From Allodiplogaster sudhausi (Eukaryota > Nematoda > Chromadorea > Rhabditida > Diplogasteridae), in assembly GCA_945643635.1 (NCBI GenBank), contig CALZFC010000111.1:631001-695000 (forward strand): a stretch of 64,000 bases of DNA, written 5' to 3'. The notes beneath the pieces are model-generated. The model saw only the letters and a program-made list of their open reading frames with translations. It was not told the origin of the DNA and did not search any database. Shown here piece by piece: positions 27,745 through 36,605 of this stretch. The position numbers and the translations under genes were made by a program. Every line of letters begins with the position of its first letter. Within the stretch, counting starts at the first letter, position 1.

Positions 27745-29022
27745 ATGGAGAAAGAGAGAGAAAGAGAGAGATAGAGAGAGAGAGAGAGCGAAAGTGAATT
27801 TGGGAAGCAAGTGGCTGACCGACTGTCAAGGATTCGGTTGCATCAGCTGATACGATTGGCATGGCGCAGTGGTTTACGCGCTGGATTGCAATTTTGTTTG
27901 TCTGACGTTCGAGCCCCTATCGCGGTAAATGTTTTGCTGCGCTGTTATATTTCAATTCTGGAAAAGTACATTCAAAAAATATTTTCCAACGCGGAGAGAG
28001 TATGTTTTTATGTTTTCGAAATTGAAATCTGGCAATGTACGGAAGACTACGGAACGTTTGGAATTTTCGTGGCATGGCCTCTACCAGCTCTGAAGAACAA
28101 CGTCAAAATGCACCCTAAAATTGTTCGAAGCTGGGCAGCCGTTTGACCAGGTCGAGTATTGGTATGCTTGCAAAACGGATGAGCGGAGTGGCTGGTGTTC
28201 GGTTCTGCTTTTGAACAAATTTCTTCAATTTCTTTTGCAAGATTTGTTTTGCCGTACTTTTTTACTTGTAACATTAAAAGGAACTTAATAAGACAAAAGG
28301 ATAATAAATATGAAGTCTGAAACTGCAATTTAAAGTTATACTGTTCGAGCAAATGCCTTCATAAATTTCACTGACACGAAGACACATTAACGCACTTCGA
28401 ATTGTGGCGTTCCTGCACCACTAAATTCACAAATTTTCCGTTTTGGTGAATATGCATTATCTTGACATTTTAATGCTCAATTATGGTGAAAACCGAGTGC
28501 CTGAATCCAAATATGCAAACCAAATCGACGTGCGGTTATCGAGAAACGCACAAATTTGATCGGACATTTTGGAACTTTCCGAAAGTTCCGAAAGTTCCTG
28601 CACCCCTGGTTGTTGAGCGGTACTGTACATACATATGTGATGTAAAATCTTCTCGCAAAAAGGTCATTGCAGCGCAACGAGCAGAAAGCTTTTTAATATT
28701 TTATCATCTGGTACAGTAGGCTACCTTAACGCGTCGTGTGTTTTTATAACGATCGCAACAGCTAACTTTTTTTCTGGCAAAAAGAGTATTTGTGTCCATG
28801 GCTGCCTCTCCTGGAATGGGAGTATATCTTGAGAGAAGATTGCACTTTATAGTTGGGAATGGCTGGGAAGCCTTCCGTCCTCTTCCTTCCTTTCTTCTCT
28901 CTCGAGAAACAGAGAGAGAGAAGAAAGAATTGGGCATGTAGTCGCTGGCTCACTCGTTATGCGACTAATTCCATCATGGATGGACAGAATGCAGATGCCC
29001 CCTTCTCTGCTTCCTTCGCTCG

Positions 29023-29084
<62 letters not shown>

Positions 29085-30280
29085 GTTCCGTTCTGCATCT
29101 ATCTATATCCCTTTCTGATGTACATGATGTACATACCTCTCGCATGGCTAGAATCTCTCTCTCTCTCTCTTTCTCATCTACCGCCTACTCTTTGTATTTC
29201 TCAAGCTTCTCTTTGTCTCTTCTCCTCTTCTGCTCTCTCATCGATTCAGCCCTTGCTCATTATCCATAGGCAATGTCATCTCCTTCTCCTAGCCTCTCCT
29301 CTTTCCTATGGACAATCTTGAGGATTTTTACTCGGCTTCTGCCTAATTTCTAAATTTTTCTGGGCAATATGCTAAATTAATTATTTGCCTATTATCTCCT
29401 CCTTTTTGGAATTATGCTTTCTGTTTAACATCGCGTATGATTGTAGCAATAGAAAGAATTGCGGCGACATTGGGAACGCAAAAGAGGAGAAAATAGGGAA
29501 ACCACCATAATCGGTCTCTTCTGAGTGTCGCAGGTGGGAAGCATAAGGAGCCTTTCTTCAGTCTCTCCGTTCTCGCACGCACTCCTTTCCATGCTAATCC
29601 ACGGCCTACCTGCGCTCTCTCCTTTCTCTATTATCCCTCTTCTCTCTTCTCTCTCACTCTTTATTTTCTAATGCTCTCTCTTCTCTCTCACTCTCTGGTC
29701 TCTTTCTTCTCTCTCTCTTCTTTTTCTCGCTCTCCACGTCCAAGGCTATTATCCTCCTTGTCGTGCTTCTCCTCTATGCTCATGGCCTTTGCATGTTCAG
29801 AATACCCCATTCCCCATCAAGAGTCGTAGCTGTAAAAGGCCAACGTTTCCTTTTCATTGTTAATAATAAATATAACTTTTACTGGCACAGTTTTAAGATA
29901 GCAGTGAATATTTGTGCATTTGTATTATATTTATATTGAAGGAAATATAAAGAAAAGGATGAGTGAATATAAATTGTTTGCAGCCCCTCCGCACCTGTGG
30001 AGAGAGTGCAAGTGACAGCAGACGAGACTCGTGAAGTCACTCCACGGCCGATTCCACCGCCCGCACAGCTCGACGACATCCGGAAGACGGCCGCCTCCCC
30101 GCCCCTCTCTTGGACCAATCGGTTTCGTTCTCTTCTTTGCCTGTTTGACATCTGACTTGCTTGTTATTTACGATTCCTTTTTCTCTATTATTTTCTGGTA
30201 TATGTATTTCCCACATTTTTTTTCTTTATTCGTTTCCGCATATTTCTTCTTCTGTCTTTTGCTCCCCTCTTTCTCCCTCA

Positions 30281-30319
<39 letters not shown>

Positions 30320-31268
30320 AATCTCTCGCAACCCTCCGTTTTCCTTTCTTTTTCTCTCTCATGCTCCTCCGTCTCCCTCTCTCTTAGTCTCACTTGCTCT
30401 CCGTCAGTCTCACTCTCCCTTTCTCTCTTTCTCTCTCTCTCTCTCTCAAGCATTCTTGCTATCGTCTCGAAACGTCACTTTCATTGTAGAAAGATGGAAT
30501 CGGAGCACGAGAATCCGTTCCGGCCCCAGGACGACCTCTACCACGAGGTGGATCCCATCGTGGAGATGTACCTGCAGAAGCCTTTCCCCTCCAGCCAGCC
30601 TGGCTCCGCCCATGCCACTCCGGCCAAGCACAACGGCCATGCCACGCAGTCAGTTTTCAGTTCTCACGGAAGAAGTTGGAGAGGAAATTTTGGTTTCTTT
30701 TTTCTATTATTTCTTACTATGTTTTTCGTTTAGTCATAGTAATGTAATTGTGGCAGAGCGCAAGCGGATGGCGGGACTGTGAGTGGGAACGGAGAGGTGC
30801 TCGCGAATGGACTGGGCAAGGAGCATGGGTTGCAGTACGAAAAGATGCTGCAGCACCAGCCACTCCTTGCTAGTCACGATGCTAAGAGGTTTGTTGCCCT
30901 CATTTCTTTATATTCGTATTCCTTCTCTTCTATTCTTACATTCTTCTTTAGTTCAAACGCTCCCTCTCTCATTCTCTCCCTCTCTATCTTTCTCTCTCTC
31001 TCTCTCTCGCTCTTTCTTTCTATCTCTCTCACTCGCTCTTTCTCTCTCTTGCTCTCTCTCTCGCTCTCTCTCTCTCGCTCTCTCTCTCTCGCTCTTTCTC
31101 TCTCTCGCTCTTTCTCTCTCTCAATTTTTAAAATCTTTTTCCAGTTCATCTCGCGACCCCTCCGTTCCTCTCTCTGGCAACGGAGATGTCTCCGACATGC
31201 CTGCCCCTGGCCAGGTCGAGCTGGTACACATAAAGAAGAAGAAATGCGGCTGTTGCTCGATACAGTAA
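4317..31268 (+). CDS. Six-exon CaaX-box protein with RVSF motif (paralemmin-like tail)
   Basis: Exons 4317-4372, 17072-17164, 29984-30121, 30490-30648, 30757-30888 and 31145-31268 join in frame to 233 codons plus a stop. All five junctions are phase 2 with GT donors (mostly GTCAGY or GTTTSK type) and AG acceptors. The start ATG sits in GCGGAATGG. The exon 1-2 junction reads INGKRVSFGDTPVKTF, which contains RVSF, a match to the RVxF docking motif for protein phosphatase 1. The middle is Pro/Ser-rich and acidic, with NPFRPQDDLYHEVDPIVEMY encoded around 30,507-30,566. The end is KKKKCGCCSIQ: a basic patch, extra cysteines and a CaaX box (CSIQ), as in prenylated and palmitoylated plasma-membrane proteins such as paralemmins. 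I do not recognise the family with certainty, and the paralemmin comparison rests on the tail only. Introns 1 and 2 are each about 12.7 kb and full of repeats and transposons. An extra exon there cannot be excluded, though phases fit without one. Confidence 0.72.
4373..9480. other. Intron 1 (part): microsatellite-rich, no gene seen
   Basis: This is the first part of the long first intron of the CaaX-protein gene. It holds (GA)n at about 4799-4892, 5736-5758, 6441-6480 and 7427-7468, and (TC)n at about 6148-6178, 7017-7052, 8259-8290 and 8510-8530. The remaining DNA shows no frame with splice signals or familiar protein motifs. Confidence 0.6.
9606..11160 (-). pseudogene. LINE ORF2, reverse transcriptase domain
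   Basis: This is the reverse transcriptase part of the same LINE. Visible motifs are NYRPISLTCSLSKVMERI (RT block 2), FQYGFRPRHSVSTAL, AFIDFTKAFDSIPRPHL (catalytic Asp of block A), SGVNQGTCLGPLLFLIYIND (block B), the YADD active site in CYFTIYADDIKVYT, and the thumb-side block VSSFKDLGITYD. The C-terminal part is typical of CR1/Jockey-like RTs. The catalytic residues are intact, so damage is limited to the upstream frameshift and the 5' truncation. The stop is at 9606-9608. Confidence 0.88.
11123..12451 (-). pseudogene. LINE ORF2, endonuclease domain (frameshifted from RT)
   Basis: The apurinic/apyrimidinic-type endonuclease (EEP fold) nicks target DNA for target-primed reverse transcription. 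Motifs visible in order are INIRSI near the start, LTETW (catalytic Glu), the RSDR/GGGVCI block, HCVYRSP, IIAGDFNCPEINW (catalytic Asp/Asn) and SLDHSPV (catalytic His). The region then runs into the linker before the RT and terminates after LLAD because of a one-base shift in a purine-rich stretch at about 11,158-11,175. The frame downstream of the shift resumes at 11,160 and continues into the RT. No ATG lies between the ORF1 stop and INIRSI. Confidence 0.8.
12452..13387 (-). CDS. LINE ORF1-type protein, N-terminally truncated
   Basis: The frame is open for about 310 residues with no start codon at its truncated upstream end. It begins with a short helical stretch (DNKRIDTLLAKHTEAFERF), then RAVIVGVDE, and a central block PLKVQFADQATRDHFLTHAK followed by the CRPDYTQQQLEYDADLRRD region. 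The last block matches the nucleic-acid-binding ORF1 type of invertebrate CR1/RTE-like LINEs, where a 'pRpLkv.f...d.fL..ak' strand precedes 'rpDlt..er..d..lr'. The GC-rich C-terminal part is Arg/Ser-rich. The frame ends at TAG 12452-12454 and continues in the same frame, beyond that stop, into the endonuclease domain. Confidence 0.6.
   Translation of the reverse strand, partial: DNKRIDTLLAKHTEAFERFTQSILDIVTPQRTFPSSGGPLSYAAVASAVTRTLETQPLIQEKATRAVIVGVDEKSTDAETAEHDNSLLVSMLKLASSDSLRPLLAQDGSLVGVSCHRHPPIRHPSSTRPRPLKVQFADQATRDHFLTHAKESRCLPNLAHSPHVFCRPDYTQQQLEYDADLRRDCGRRNAAAGRLEWVVRDLRVCRLRNPRELPPRSRASLERRQQQEAVRASRPLASSQGRRTSTRGRGGSSTSIGKRGHDGRVDCVRSKAGRFDALATIEGSPMEQTDKQTQSGAGSPSISQHFAQHTH
13391..13978. 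other. Flank between LINE and TIR element, with a possible small exon
   Basis: A short open stretch at about 13,625-13,770 (+) follows an acceptor-like GACGTTTAG and reads WKKEKKEEDLRALPEMQKIV and on through a Lys/Arg-rich run. It is less repetitive than most of the intron, but no donor or family match supports it. A (TC)n tract lies at 13,798-13,830. The rest shows nothing recognisable. Confidence 0.3.
14290..14420. repeat. Imperfect hairpin inside the TIR element
   Basis: ACTTTTGCGAAC at about 14,309-14,320 pairs with GTTCGCAAAAGT at 14,390-14,401. Flanking GCTAATTA and TAATTAGC, and an inner pair TTAACTGTT and AACAGTTAA, extend the stem. The loop is GC-rich (CGGCCC). It could be a nested small foldback element or part of the host transposon. 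Confidence 0.65.
14951..15263 (+). repeat. Compound (GA)n microsatellite
   Basis: Long GAGA runs carry interspersed GACA and GAAA units, interrupted by about 60 bp of unique DNA near 15,110-15,170. It lies inside the TIR element. The long Arg/Glu and Ser/Leu frames over it are artefacts of composition. Confidence 0.9.
17165..26149. other. Intron 2 (part): microsatellite-rich, no gene seen
   Basis: This is part of the 12.8-kb intron 2 of the CaaX-protein gene. (TC)n tracts lie at about 17,237-17,271, 18,671-18,703, 19,380-19,411, 20,540-20,632 and 21,480-21,575. (GA)n tracts lie at about 17,914-17,965, 20,911-20,940, 23,058-23,180, 23,706-23,790, 24,597-24,695 and 25,279-25,352. Intervening DNA has no recognisable coding frame. 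Confidence 0.6.
26849..26918 (-). repeat. tRNA-like SINE head (left arm copy)
   Basis: Read on the minus strand, GGCATGGCGCAGTGGTTTAC resembles a tRNA 5' half with an A box, and GACGTTCGAGCCCC resembles a B box. The D-arm can pair (GCGC with GCGC), but the anticodon and T stems do not, so this is a tRNA-derived remnant and not a functional tRNA. It is the inverted counterpart of the copy at 27,857-27,926. Confidence 0.45.
27140..27191 (-). repeat. tRNA-like segment near the foldback centre
   Basis: On the minus strand GGCCTGCGTAGCGCAGTAAG gives an A-box-like start and GCAAGTTCGAATCTC a B box. The acceptor and T stems do not close properly. It lies in a part of the left half missing from the right half of the palindrome, so it was inserted on one side or deleted from the other. 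Confidence 0.4.
27857..27926 (+). repeat. tRNA-like SINE head (right arm copy)
   Basis: This is the plus-strand version of the tRNA-like segment, with A-box TGGCGCAGTGG and B-box GTTCGAGCC. It forms part of the inverted arm. Stems beyond the D arm are not conserved. Confidence 0.45.
28628..29983. other. Intron 2 end: no gene seen
   Basis: (TC)n at 29,021-29,085 and 29,154-29,172 lies in otherwise unremarkable AT-rich DNA. The stretch leads to the acceptor TTGTTTGCAG of exon 3 at 29,981-29,983. No other feature was recognised. Confidence 0.55.
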
Positions 31269-31744
31269 CCCCTTCGAACGCACCGAAATGTGGCCTTCTA
31301 TTCCGTTCTATTTTGCCTCTCCGTTCTGAATCAGAAGTCGGTAGCCGTTTGGGGTTCCATGTAAACGATTTGCTTACCCTTAGACTTTCTCCATCCCCAC
31401 CCTTTTTCTTCTTTTTCTTGTTGCACTTTCTGGACGGGCCGTTATCTCGTTTATATTCATGCTAACCTTTCATTTTTGCATTCGTAATTTGTGTTTGAGT
31501 TCCACTGTTATTACTTGAACCGCGTCTTCAGCTCTGAATGGGTTCGCAGTGAGTTCAAAAATATTAAAGAAGCAGTCAAAGGATAAATGTCTAATCTCTC
31601 TCACAACTTCGTTATCTCTCCTCTTTCTCTGCCTGCTTCACAGTAGTTCCGTTATCATATAAACAATGCCTGCCTTTTCCTGTCATCGCGATGGCTTGAC
31701 CCCAGCTTCACTTTCTTTCTCCCTCTCCTCGCTCTCTGCTTCTC

Positions 31745-31785
<41 letters not shown>

Positions 31786-31789
31786 CCTT

Positions 31790-31832
<43 letters not shown>

Positions 31833-32649
31833 CCCTAAATGTTCCAAGCCGGTGATAGTAGTCAAAAAAAGTAAGGAGTTCAGAGCGACCGCGAATGCAG
31901 AGAAATCGCAGATACATATATCGGATATTGTTGCTTATGACGTGAATGCTCCCTTTGCATCTCTTCCATCTAACCATTTCTATGCTTGTAAACAAGAATA
32001 ATCGTGGAAGTAATGTGCAGACTTCAACTGTAAAACCGTGCATAATTGATTGAACTAGTCATTTCCGTGGTGAAGAAGTCGATAGCTCCTCAGCTGGCTT
32101 CTCCTGCAATTCTTTATTTTATTATTCTATCTCTATATCATTCATCTGAGCGAAAGATATTTTACAAGTTGCTTGACTTGAGTACGAATAGCATGATCCT
32201 CTCTCCCTTCTCTTCTCCTCCTTCCTTCCGTTTTCCCTGAACTGCAGCTGCCCATCGCTTACAAGTTACGATAAACGCGTATGAGCTAAAATGCTGCTTG
32301 TATAAATGACAGCAAGTCTTACCTAACAGATGACAATACCCGTTTTACTCGAGTGACAATCTTTCTATGACACTCCTTCATCTTTTACCAGGTACAAAAT
32401 TGACGTGCCTTTGTAGCCAGTTTAAAAATGAGACAGAAATCAACATTTTAATTTTTTTTAGTGGTGAATGACGCTGGAGAGAGTGGAGAGATGGGACACT
32501 TAATGGTGGACACAGTGTTCCCACACAAAAGGAACTGATGGACGCAGAGAGAGAGCGAGACAGTGTTAAAGAATGAGAGGAAAAGAGAAAGAGAGATGAT
32601 AAAGAGAGGGAGAGAGATCACACTGTACAGAGAATGGAAGTTCCCCTCT
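31269..32649. other. Intergenic region between convergent CaaX and kinase genes
   Basis: The two genes converge here, so both 3' ends lie in this interval. It contains (TC)n tracts at about 31,746-31,780 and 31,796-31,827. No additional coding sequence was recognised. Confidence 0.6.
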
Positions 32650-32844
32650 TCAGCCTTCGTCTCCTCCGCCATTCTCATTGGGCATTGGAAGTGCTTCGTA
32701 GACAAGAGAAGAAGAAGCGAAGATCCACTTCGGCCGACTCGCCAACCACTCCGAATTCACGCAGATGTCATAGTCTGCTCGCTCACTTTCATCCTGGAAA
32801 GAGAGAGACAGAGAGATAGAGAAAAAGATAGAGAGAAAGAGAGA

Positions 32845-32891
<47 letters not shown>

Positions 32892-33030
32892 AAAAGTGAG
32901 GCTGTAAATTACAGCCAAAACGGACCTCGTTGAGAAGTGAAGTGATGAGACGTCTGCAGGCGGCAGAAGGAACGGAAGGAGAAGCGGAAAAGAGATGCTG
33001 CGTCGCAGGCACAGGCTCCTGCACAGAGAA

Positions 33031-33078
<48 letters not shown>

Positions 33079-33113
33079 GAGAGAGAAAGGAGAGAAAGGA
33101 GAGAGAGAGAAAA

Positions 33114-33158
<45 letters not shown>

Positions 33159-33488
33159 GGGAGAGATGCAGAATATGAAGAGAGGAAAGGGAGAGGAGTA
33201 ACTGACCGCAGGCCATTTTCCAGTGACGACCGTGAAAAGAACAACCCCGACTGCGAACCAGTCTGCAGCGAAGGAATCATAGGGAGTGTAAGAGGAGATC
33301 TGCGGAGAAGAGTACGGGCGGGTGCCACAGAAGGAGCGAGAGCTGAGGAAAATGAAGAATTAGGAGGGGAGAGAGAAAGGGAGAGAAGAAGAAGAACGAG
33401 ACCGTTCTCGTCCTTGGACGAATCGAGCAAAGCCAAAGTCACCCAGTCGGATGTCGCCGTTCGAGTCGATGAGGAGATTCTCAAGCTG

Positions 33489-33542
<54 letters not shown>

Positions 33543-33620
33543 GTGAAGCAGAGATCACGAGAGAGAGGGAGACTGAGTAAGCAGAGAAGAGAAGGGAGAG
33601 AAGGAGAGAGAGGGAGGGAG

Positions 33621-33661
<41 letters not shown>

Positions 33662-34268
33662 TCCATCTTGCCTTGATGTCTCGATGAACAATATGGCGTG
33701 AATGGAGATACTGAACAGCCTCGATCAGCTGGCGGAAGATGTGTGCGCCACGAGGAAATTCTGCAGAAAACCACTCTCGCCACCAAAATTAGTAACAGCA
33801 CATTAAATGTGCATATTTGAAATGCAATAATTAAAAGAATGGAGTAATCTTGCCCTCAATTCTGCCGTCAGCCAAAACGAGCTGGAGAAGAGTGCCTCGG
33901 GAACAGAACTCAGACACCAGGGCAATCCGGTCCAGGAGAGGCTCCTCTATCACTCCAAGGTACACGCAGATGTGGGGATGATGCACCTGCAAAGCACAGG
34001 AATTACAGAAGAGAGAGAAAGAGGGAGAGAAAGAGACAGAGAAAGAGAGCAGAGACAGAGAGAAATAGAGACAGAAAGACGAGAGAGAGAAAGAGACAGA
34101 GAAAGAGAGAAATAGAGACAGAAAGTCGAGAGAGAGTAAGAGACAGAGAAAGAGAGACAGAGACAGAGCGACAGAGACACACAGAGAGACAGAGCGACAG
34201 AGACACGCACAGAGAGAGAGAGAGAGAGAGAGATAGAGAGAGACAGAGAGAGAGAGAGACACACACAC

Positions 34269-34314
<46 letters not shown>

Positions 34315-34461
34315 GTAAAAGTAAGAGAGTTAAAAGGGTGAAAAGAGATCTAAAGATCCGCCTTCGATGTCATTTCCATCTCGCGTGGCAGAAATTTGTC
34401 GGCCGTCGACTTGTGCAGCGACTTTTTGTTTATTATCTTCACAGCAACATTCCGGCCAAAT
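32650..34461 (-). CDS. TSSK-like serine/threonine protein kinase (N terminus not found)
   Basis: Exons on the minus strand are 34461-34362, 33986-33854, 33760-33672, 33485-33403, 33342-33207, 32997-32926 and 32793-32650. They join in frame for 252 codons including the stop. Kinase motifs in order are RNVAVKIINKK (ATP-binding Lys), FLPREMEM (helix C Glu), VHHPHIC, HIVHRDIKLENLL (catalytic loop), LGDFGFARF (metal-binding DFG), SFCGTRPYSSPQ (activation segment and P+1) and DWFAVGVVLF (helix F). A typical C-lobe end RRLITSLLNE then ERADYD follows. KFLPREMEM and the activation segment resemble testis-specific kinases of the CAMK group. The APE glutamate is Gln (SPQ), a mild departure. The glycine-loop exon and start are unassigned. 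An ATG at 34,918 opens a short minus-strand frame but lacks a glycine loop. Three introns begin with GC. Confidence 0.82.
32808..33155 (+). repeat. Two (GA)n microsatellites in kinase introns
   Basis: GA tracts at 32,808-32,890 and 33,026-33,155 occupy the introns on either side of the exon at 32,926-32,997. Similar tracts at 33,494-33,530 and 33,598-33,658 fill the next introns upstream in the gene. Confidence 0.9.
34014..34312 (+). repeat. (GA)n/(GACA)n microsatellite in a kinase intron
   Basis: Runs of GAGA with GACAGAGA and CACA interruptions fill most of the intron between the first two identified kinase exons. On the coding (minus) strand this is a pyrimidine tract just upstream of the acceptor. 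Confidence 0.9.
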
Positions 34462-35109
34462 CTTAATTAGCCCGCATTTTCAGAGAAAAACTTTTACGCT
34501 ATCACAATATTTCAGTTCCGACCGATCCTAAGTTAGCCCTCAATATGAAATGCTTTTTTGCGTCGCCCATTCGCAATTGCTAGGAATAAATAAATTAGTA
34601 TGCAAATATTCATTTTTAATAGAACTTGCAGGAGAGAGTTGTTTGTTTGCTAGAGCAACCTTGATGAGTGAGTGGAATAGACAGAAGAATGAGTGCCCGT
34701 TGCTTTCGGTGGCTCGTTCAGACGAGCTCCCAGCTCTTTCCGCAGTCTCAACAACCACAATTATGCTCATTCCATTATTACACCCCAATTAAAATGCGAG
34801 GAAGGACAGCGAGGAACTGGCACGAGAGAGTAAAGGCAGAACTTCCAACATCTGAATATAACCTGTGGAGGAACAAGTCGGTAGCAGCATCCTTAGAAGC
34901 CAGATCGAACCCCTCCATGATCTGGCTGTGAATACTCCATCCACGGACTATGAATACTCCTCCCTCACCCGCTCCTCTTATATATTCCTTTCCAGTTATT
35001 TATTCTAATAATGCGACTTTTTAAGACAAATTTGACAACATATTAGAATAATCATAGAAATGCATTGCTAGATTATACAAATACTTTAATAAAAAGACAA
35101 ATCGCGATG
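34462..35109. other. Gap between TIPIN 3' end and kinase; kinase 5' exons expected
   Basis: The missing start and glycine-loop exon of the minus-strand kinase should lie here. A minus-strand ATG at 34,918 begins MEGFDLASKDAATDLF, a plausible N terminus with a possible donor after LHR, but the bridge to the exon at 34,461 was not found. Confidence 0.35.
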
Positions 35110-36605
35110 TTAGTCAAATTCAAATTGAGCCATAATCTCATCCTCATTAAATTCTAATTGGTCAGCGGAGGCCACGGGCGGAGGCGATGGACTCTTGGCT
35201 GATTCTTTTCTTCGTTTTTCTTCTTCTTCCGCTTTTCTCTGTTCTTCTTCTCTCCTTTTTCGGATTTCAAGAGCTCTCAAGCGATTTTCTGCAATCCTTC
35301 TTCGCTGTTCCTCCGTAAGAGGAGCCCTCTGTAAAGTCTTTGCGTAATGAAGTCAAGTTGAGAAAATATTACTGTCTTATTTGTCTTCTGTAAAGTTGTG
35401 GGTGAACTGCATAAAGATCAGCCATAACCTTCTCAGGCGGTGAATCCGCGGGGATAGGACGGGGAGGAGATGGCGATTTTTTCTTAAGATTGGCTGAAGA
35501 ATTGAAGAGACTTCGTGGCGGAGAGTACTCCTGTCAAGAAATAAATCCATTAGTAATTGAAATACACAGTCGTAATTTACAGAAACAAAGAAGTAATATT
35601 GCAGAAAAGACTAACAGAGAAAGCACTGATAAAACCAAAGCTACTGCAGTTGTACCTTTGGTTCGGGATCAACGTCGTACACAGTAGCAGAAGCTCCCAT
35701 CTCAGCCGAATCAAGCAAAGGCTGAATGTTATTTATATCGCTAAAACATCCTCATTTAATTCTACAAATACGCAACTTCGAACCTCCTCAGAATCCTTGA
35801 CAAAGTCTTCATCGTTCATGGACATCCCTAGCCGATCTTTATCCATGTGTACCTTCAATCTCCACTTTCTTATATTTCAACAAGTGCACATAGAGGAGTC
35901 TGTTTTAACTGTGGTATTTCTTATTACAGAATCAGAGGATTACTGTAACGTCGTATCGATCGAAGGCTAAAACAATTCAGAAAGTACGAGCTAATGAAAT
36001 CTTAAAAAGGATACCTTGACAATTCGTTTATTGCCGAGCTCCTCACAGCGGGCGATGACATCCTCGAACTTGACCCGGGGAGCAATTTGATGTGCCCAGT
36101 GCTGGTACTTCTTCAGGCATACTTGAAGTGTATCGTACTAAACAATTATTCGATTAATCGCACTACCATGTCCATCAGTAATATACTAAAAAGACGCACC
36201 GGATTCTTTTTCGCATCAGGCAGAAAATTTTGGAAGGAGTCTCGAAGTGCAGAAATACCATTCGATTCAGTCAAGGTTCGCTCATTCAGTTTCGTGGAAC
36301 TGAAATGGCAAACATTTACAGTGGTCTCAATCTTCCACGGTCAAACAAATCAGACTAACTTGTTCGTTTCACTCTCGAAATTCCTGCCTTTTCTTCATTG
36401 AATAGGGCATCCAGAGCATTAGTAGTCTTCTTCCCTAAAAAAAAAACGAGAGGAAACATTTATATTAAGAAAATACTGTTCAGGAACATCAAAAAGTCAA
36501 AGGAAACCAACCTGCATCTTTATTCTCGTCGGCAACAGCGGGCTCCATTACGTCAAACATATCATTGCCAAAAAAGTTGTCGGCTTCATCATCGACAAAG
36601 TCCAT
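35110..36605 (-). CDS. TIPIN: TIPIN/Csm3/Swi3 homologue, replication fork-protection protein
   Basis: TIPIN partners Timeless at replication forks and supports checkpoint signalling through RPA. Minus-strand exons are 36605-36512, 36434-36360, 36299-36200, 36137-36015, 35852-35784, 35721-35656, 35530-35373 and 35326-35110, coding for about 300 residues. The N terminus is acidic (MDFVDDEADNFFGNDMFD). The Swi3 domain spans about residues 65-145 with GISALRDSF, KKYQHWAHQIAPRVKFEDVI and ELGNKRIV. Near residue 230 lies APLTEEQRRRIAENRLRALE, which matches the RPA32-binding motif shared by TIPIN, SMARCAL1 and ETAA1. A charged coiled stretch follows, and the protein ends FEFD. Seven exon joins agree in phase except exon 2 to exon 3, which is one base short under GT-AG rules although the protein aligns well across it. 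A sequence error or non-canonical junction is likely. The gene is divergent from aspartate aminotransferase. Confidence 0.88.

Larger units (their letters stand above)
26150..28625. mobile_element. Foldback element with Tc1/mariner-like ends
   Basis: The left end starts CAGTACCGCTCAACAACC and the right end is its exact inverted complement. Each end is flanked by TA (26,148-26,149 and 28,626-28,627), the target of Tc1/mariner elements. The inverted arms continue for about 830 bp (26,150-26,985 against 27,795-28,625) with few differences. They carry on, less perfectly, to a centre near 27,390. Each arm includes a tRNA-like segment. No transposase frame is present. A head-to-head dimer or a long-TIR MITE fits equally well. 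It lies in intron 2 of the CaaX-protein gene. Confidence 0.8.

Noticed and set aside
26849..27926. Functional tRNA genes in the foldback element
   Set aside because: A and B boxes are present, but the acceptor, anticodon and T stems do not pair.
34801..34918. MEGFDLASKDAATDLF frame as the certain start of the kinase
   Set aside because: It could be the first exon, but no glycine-loop exon links it to 34,461, so it is mentioned only as a candidate.
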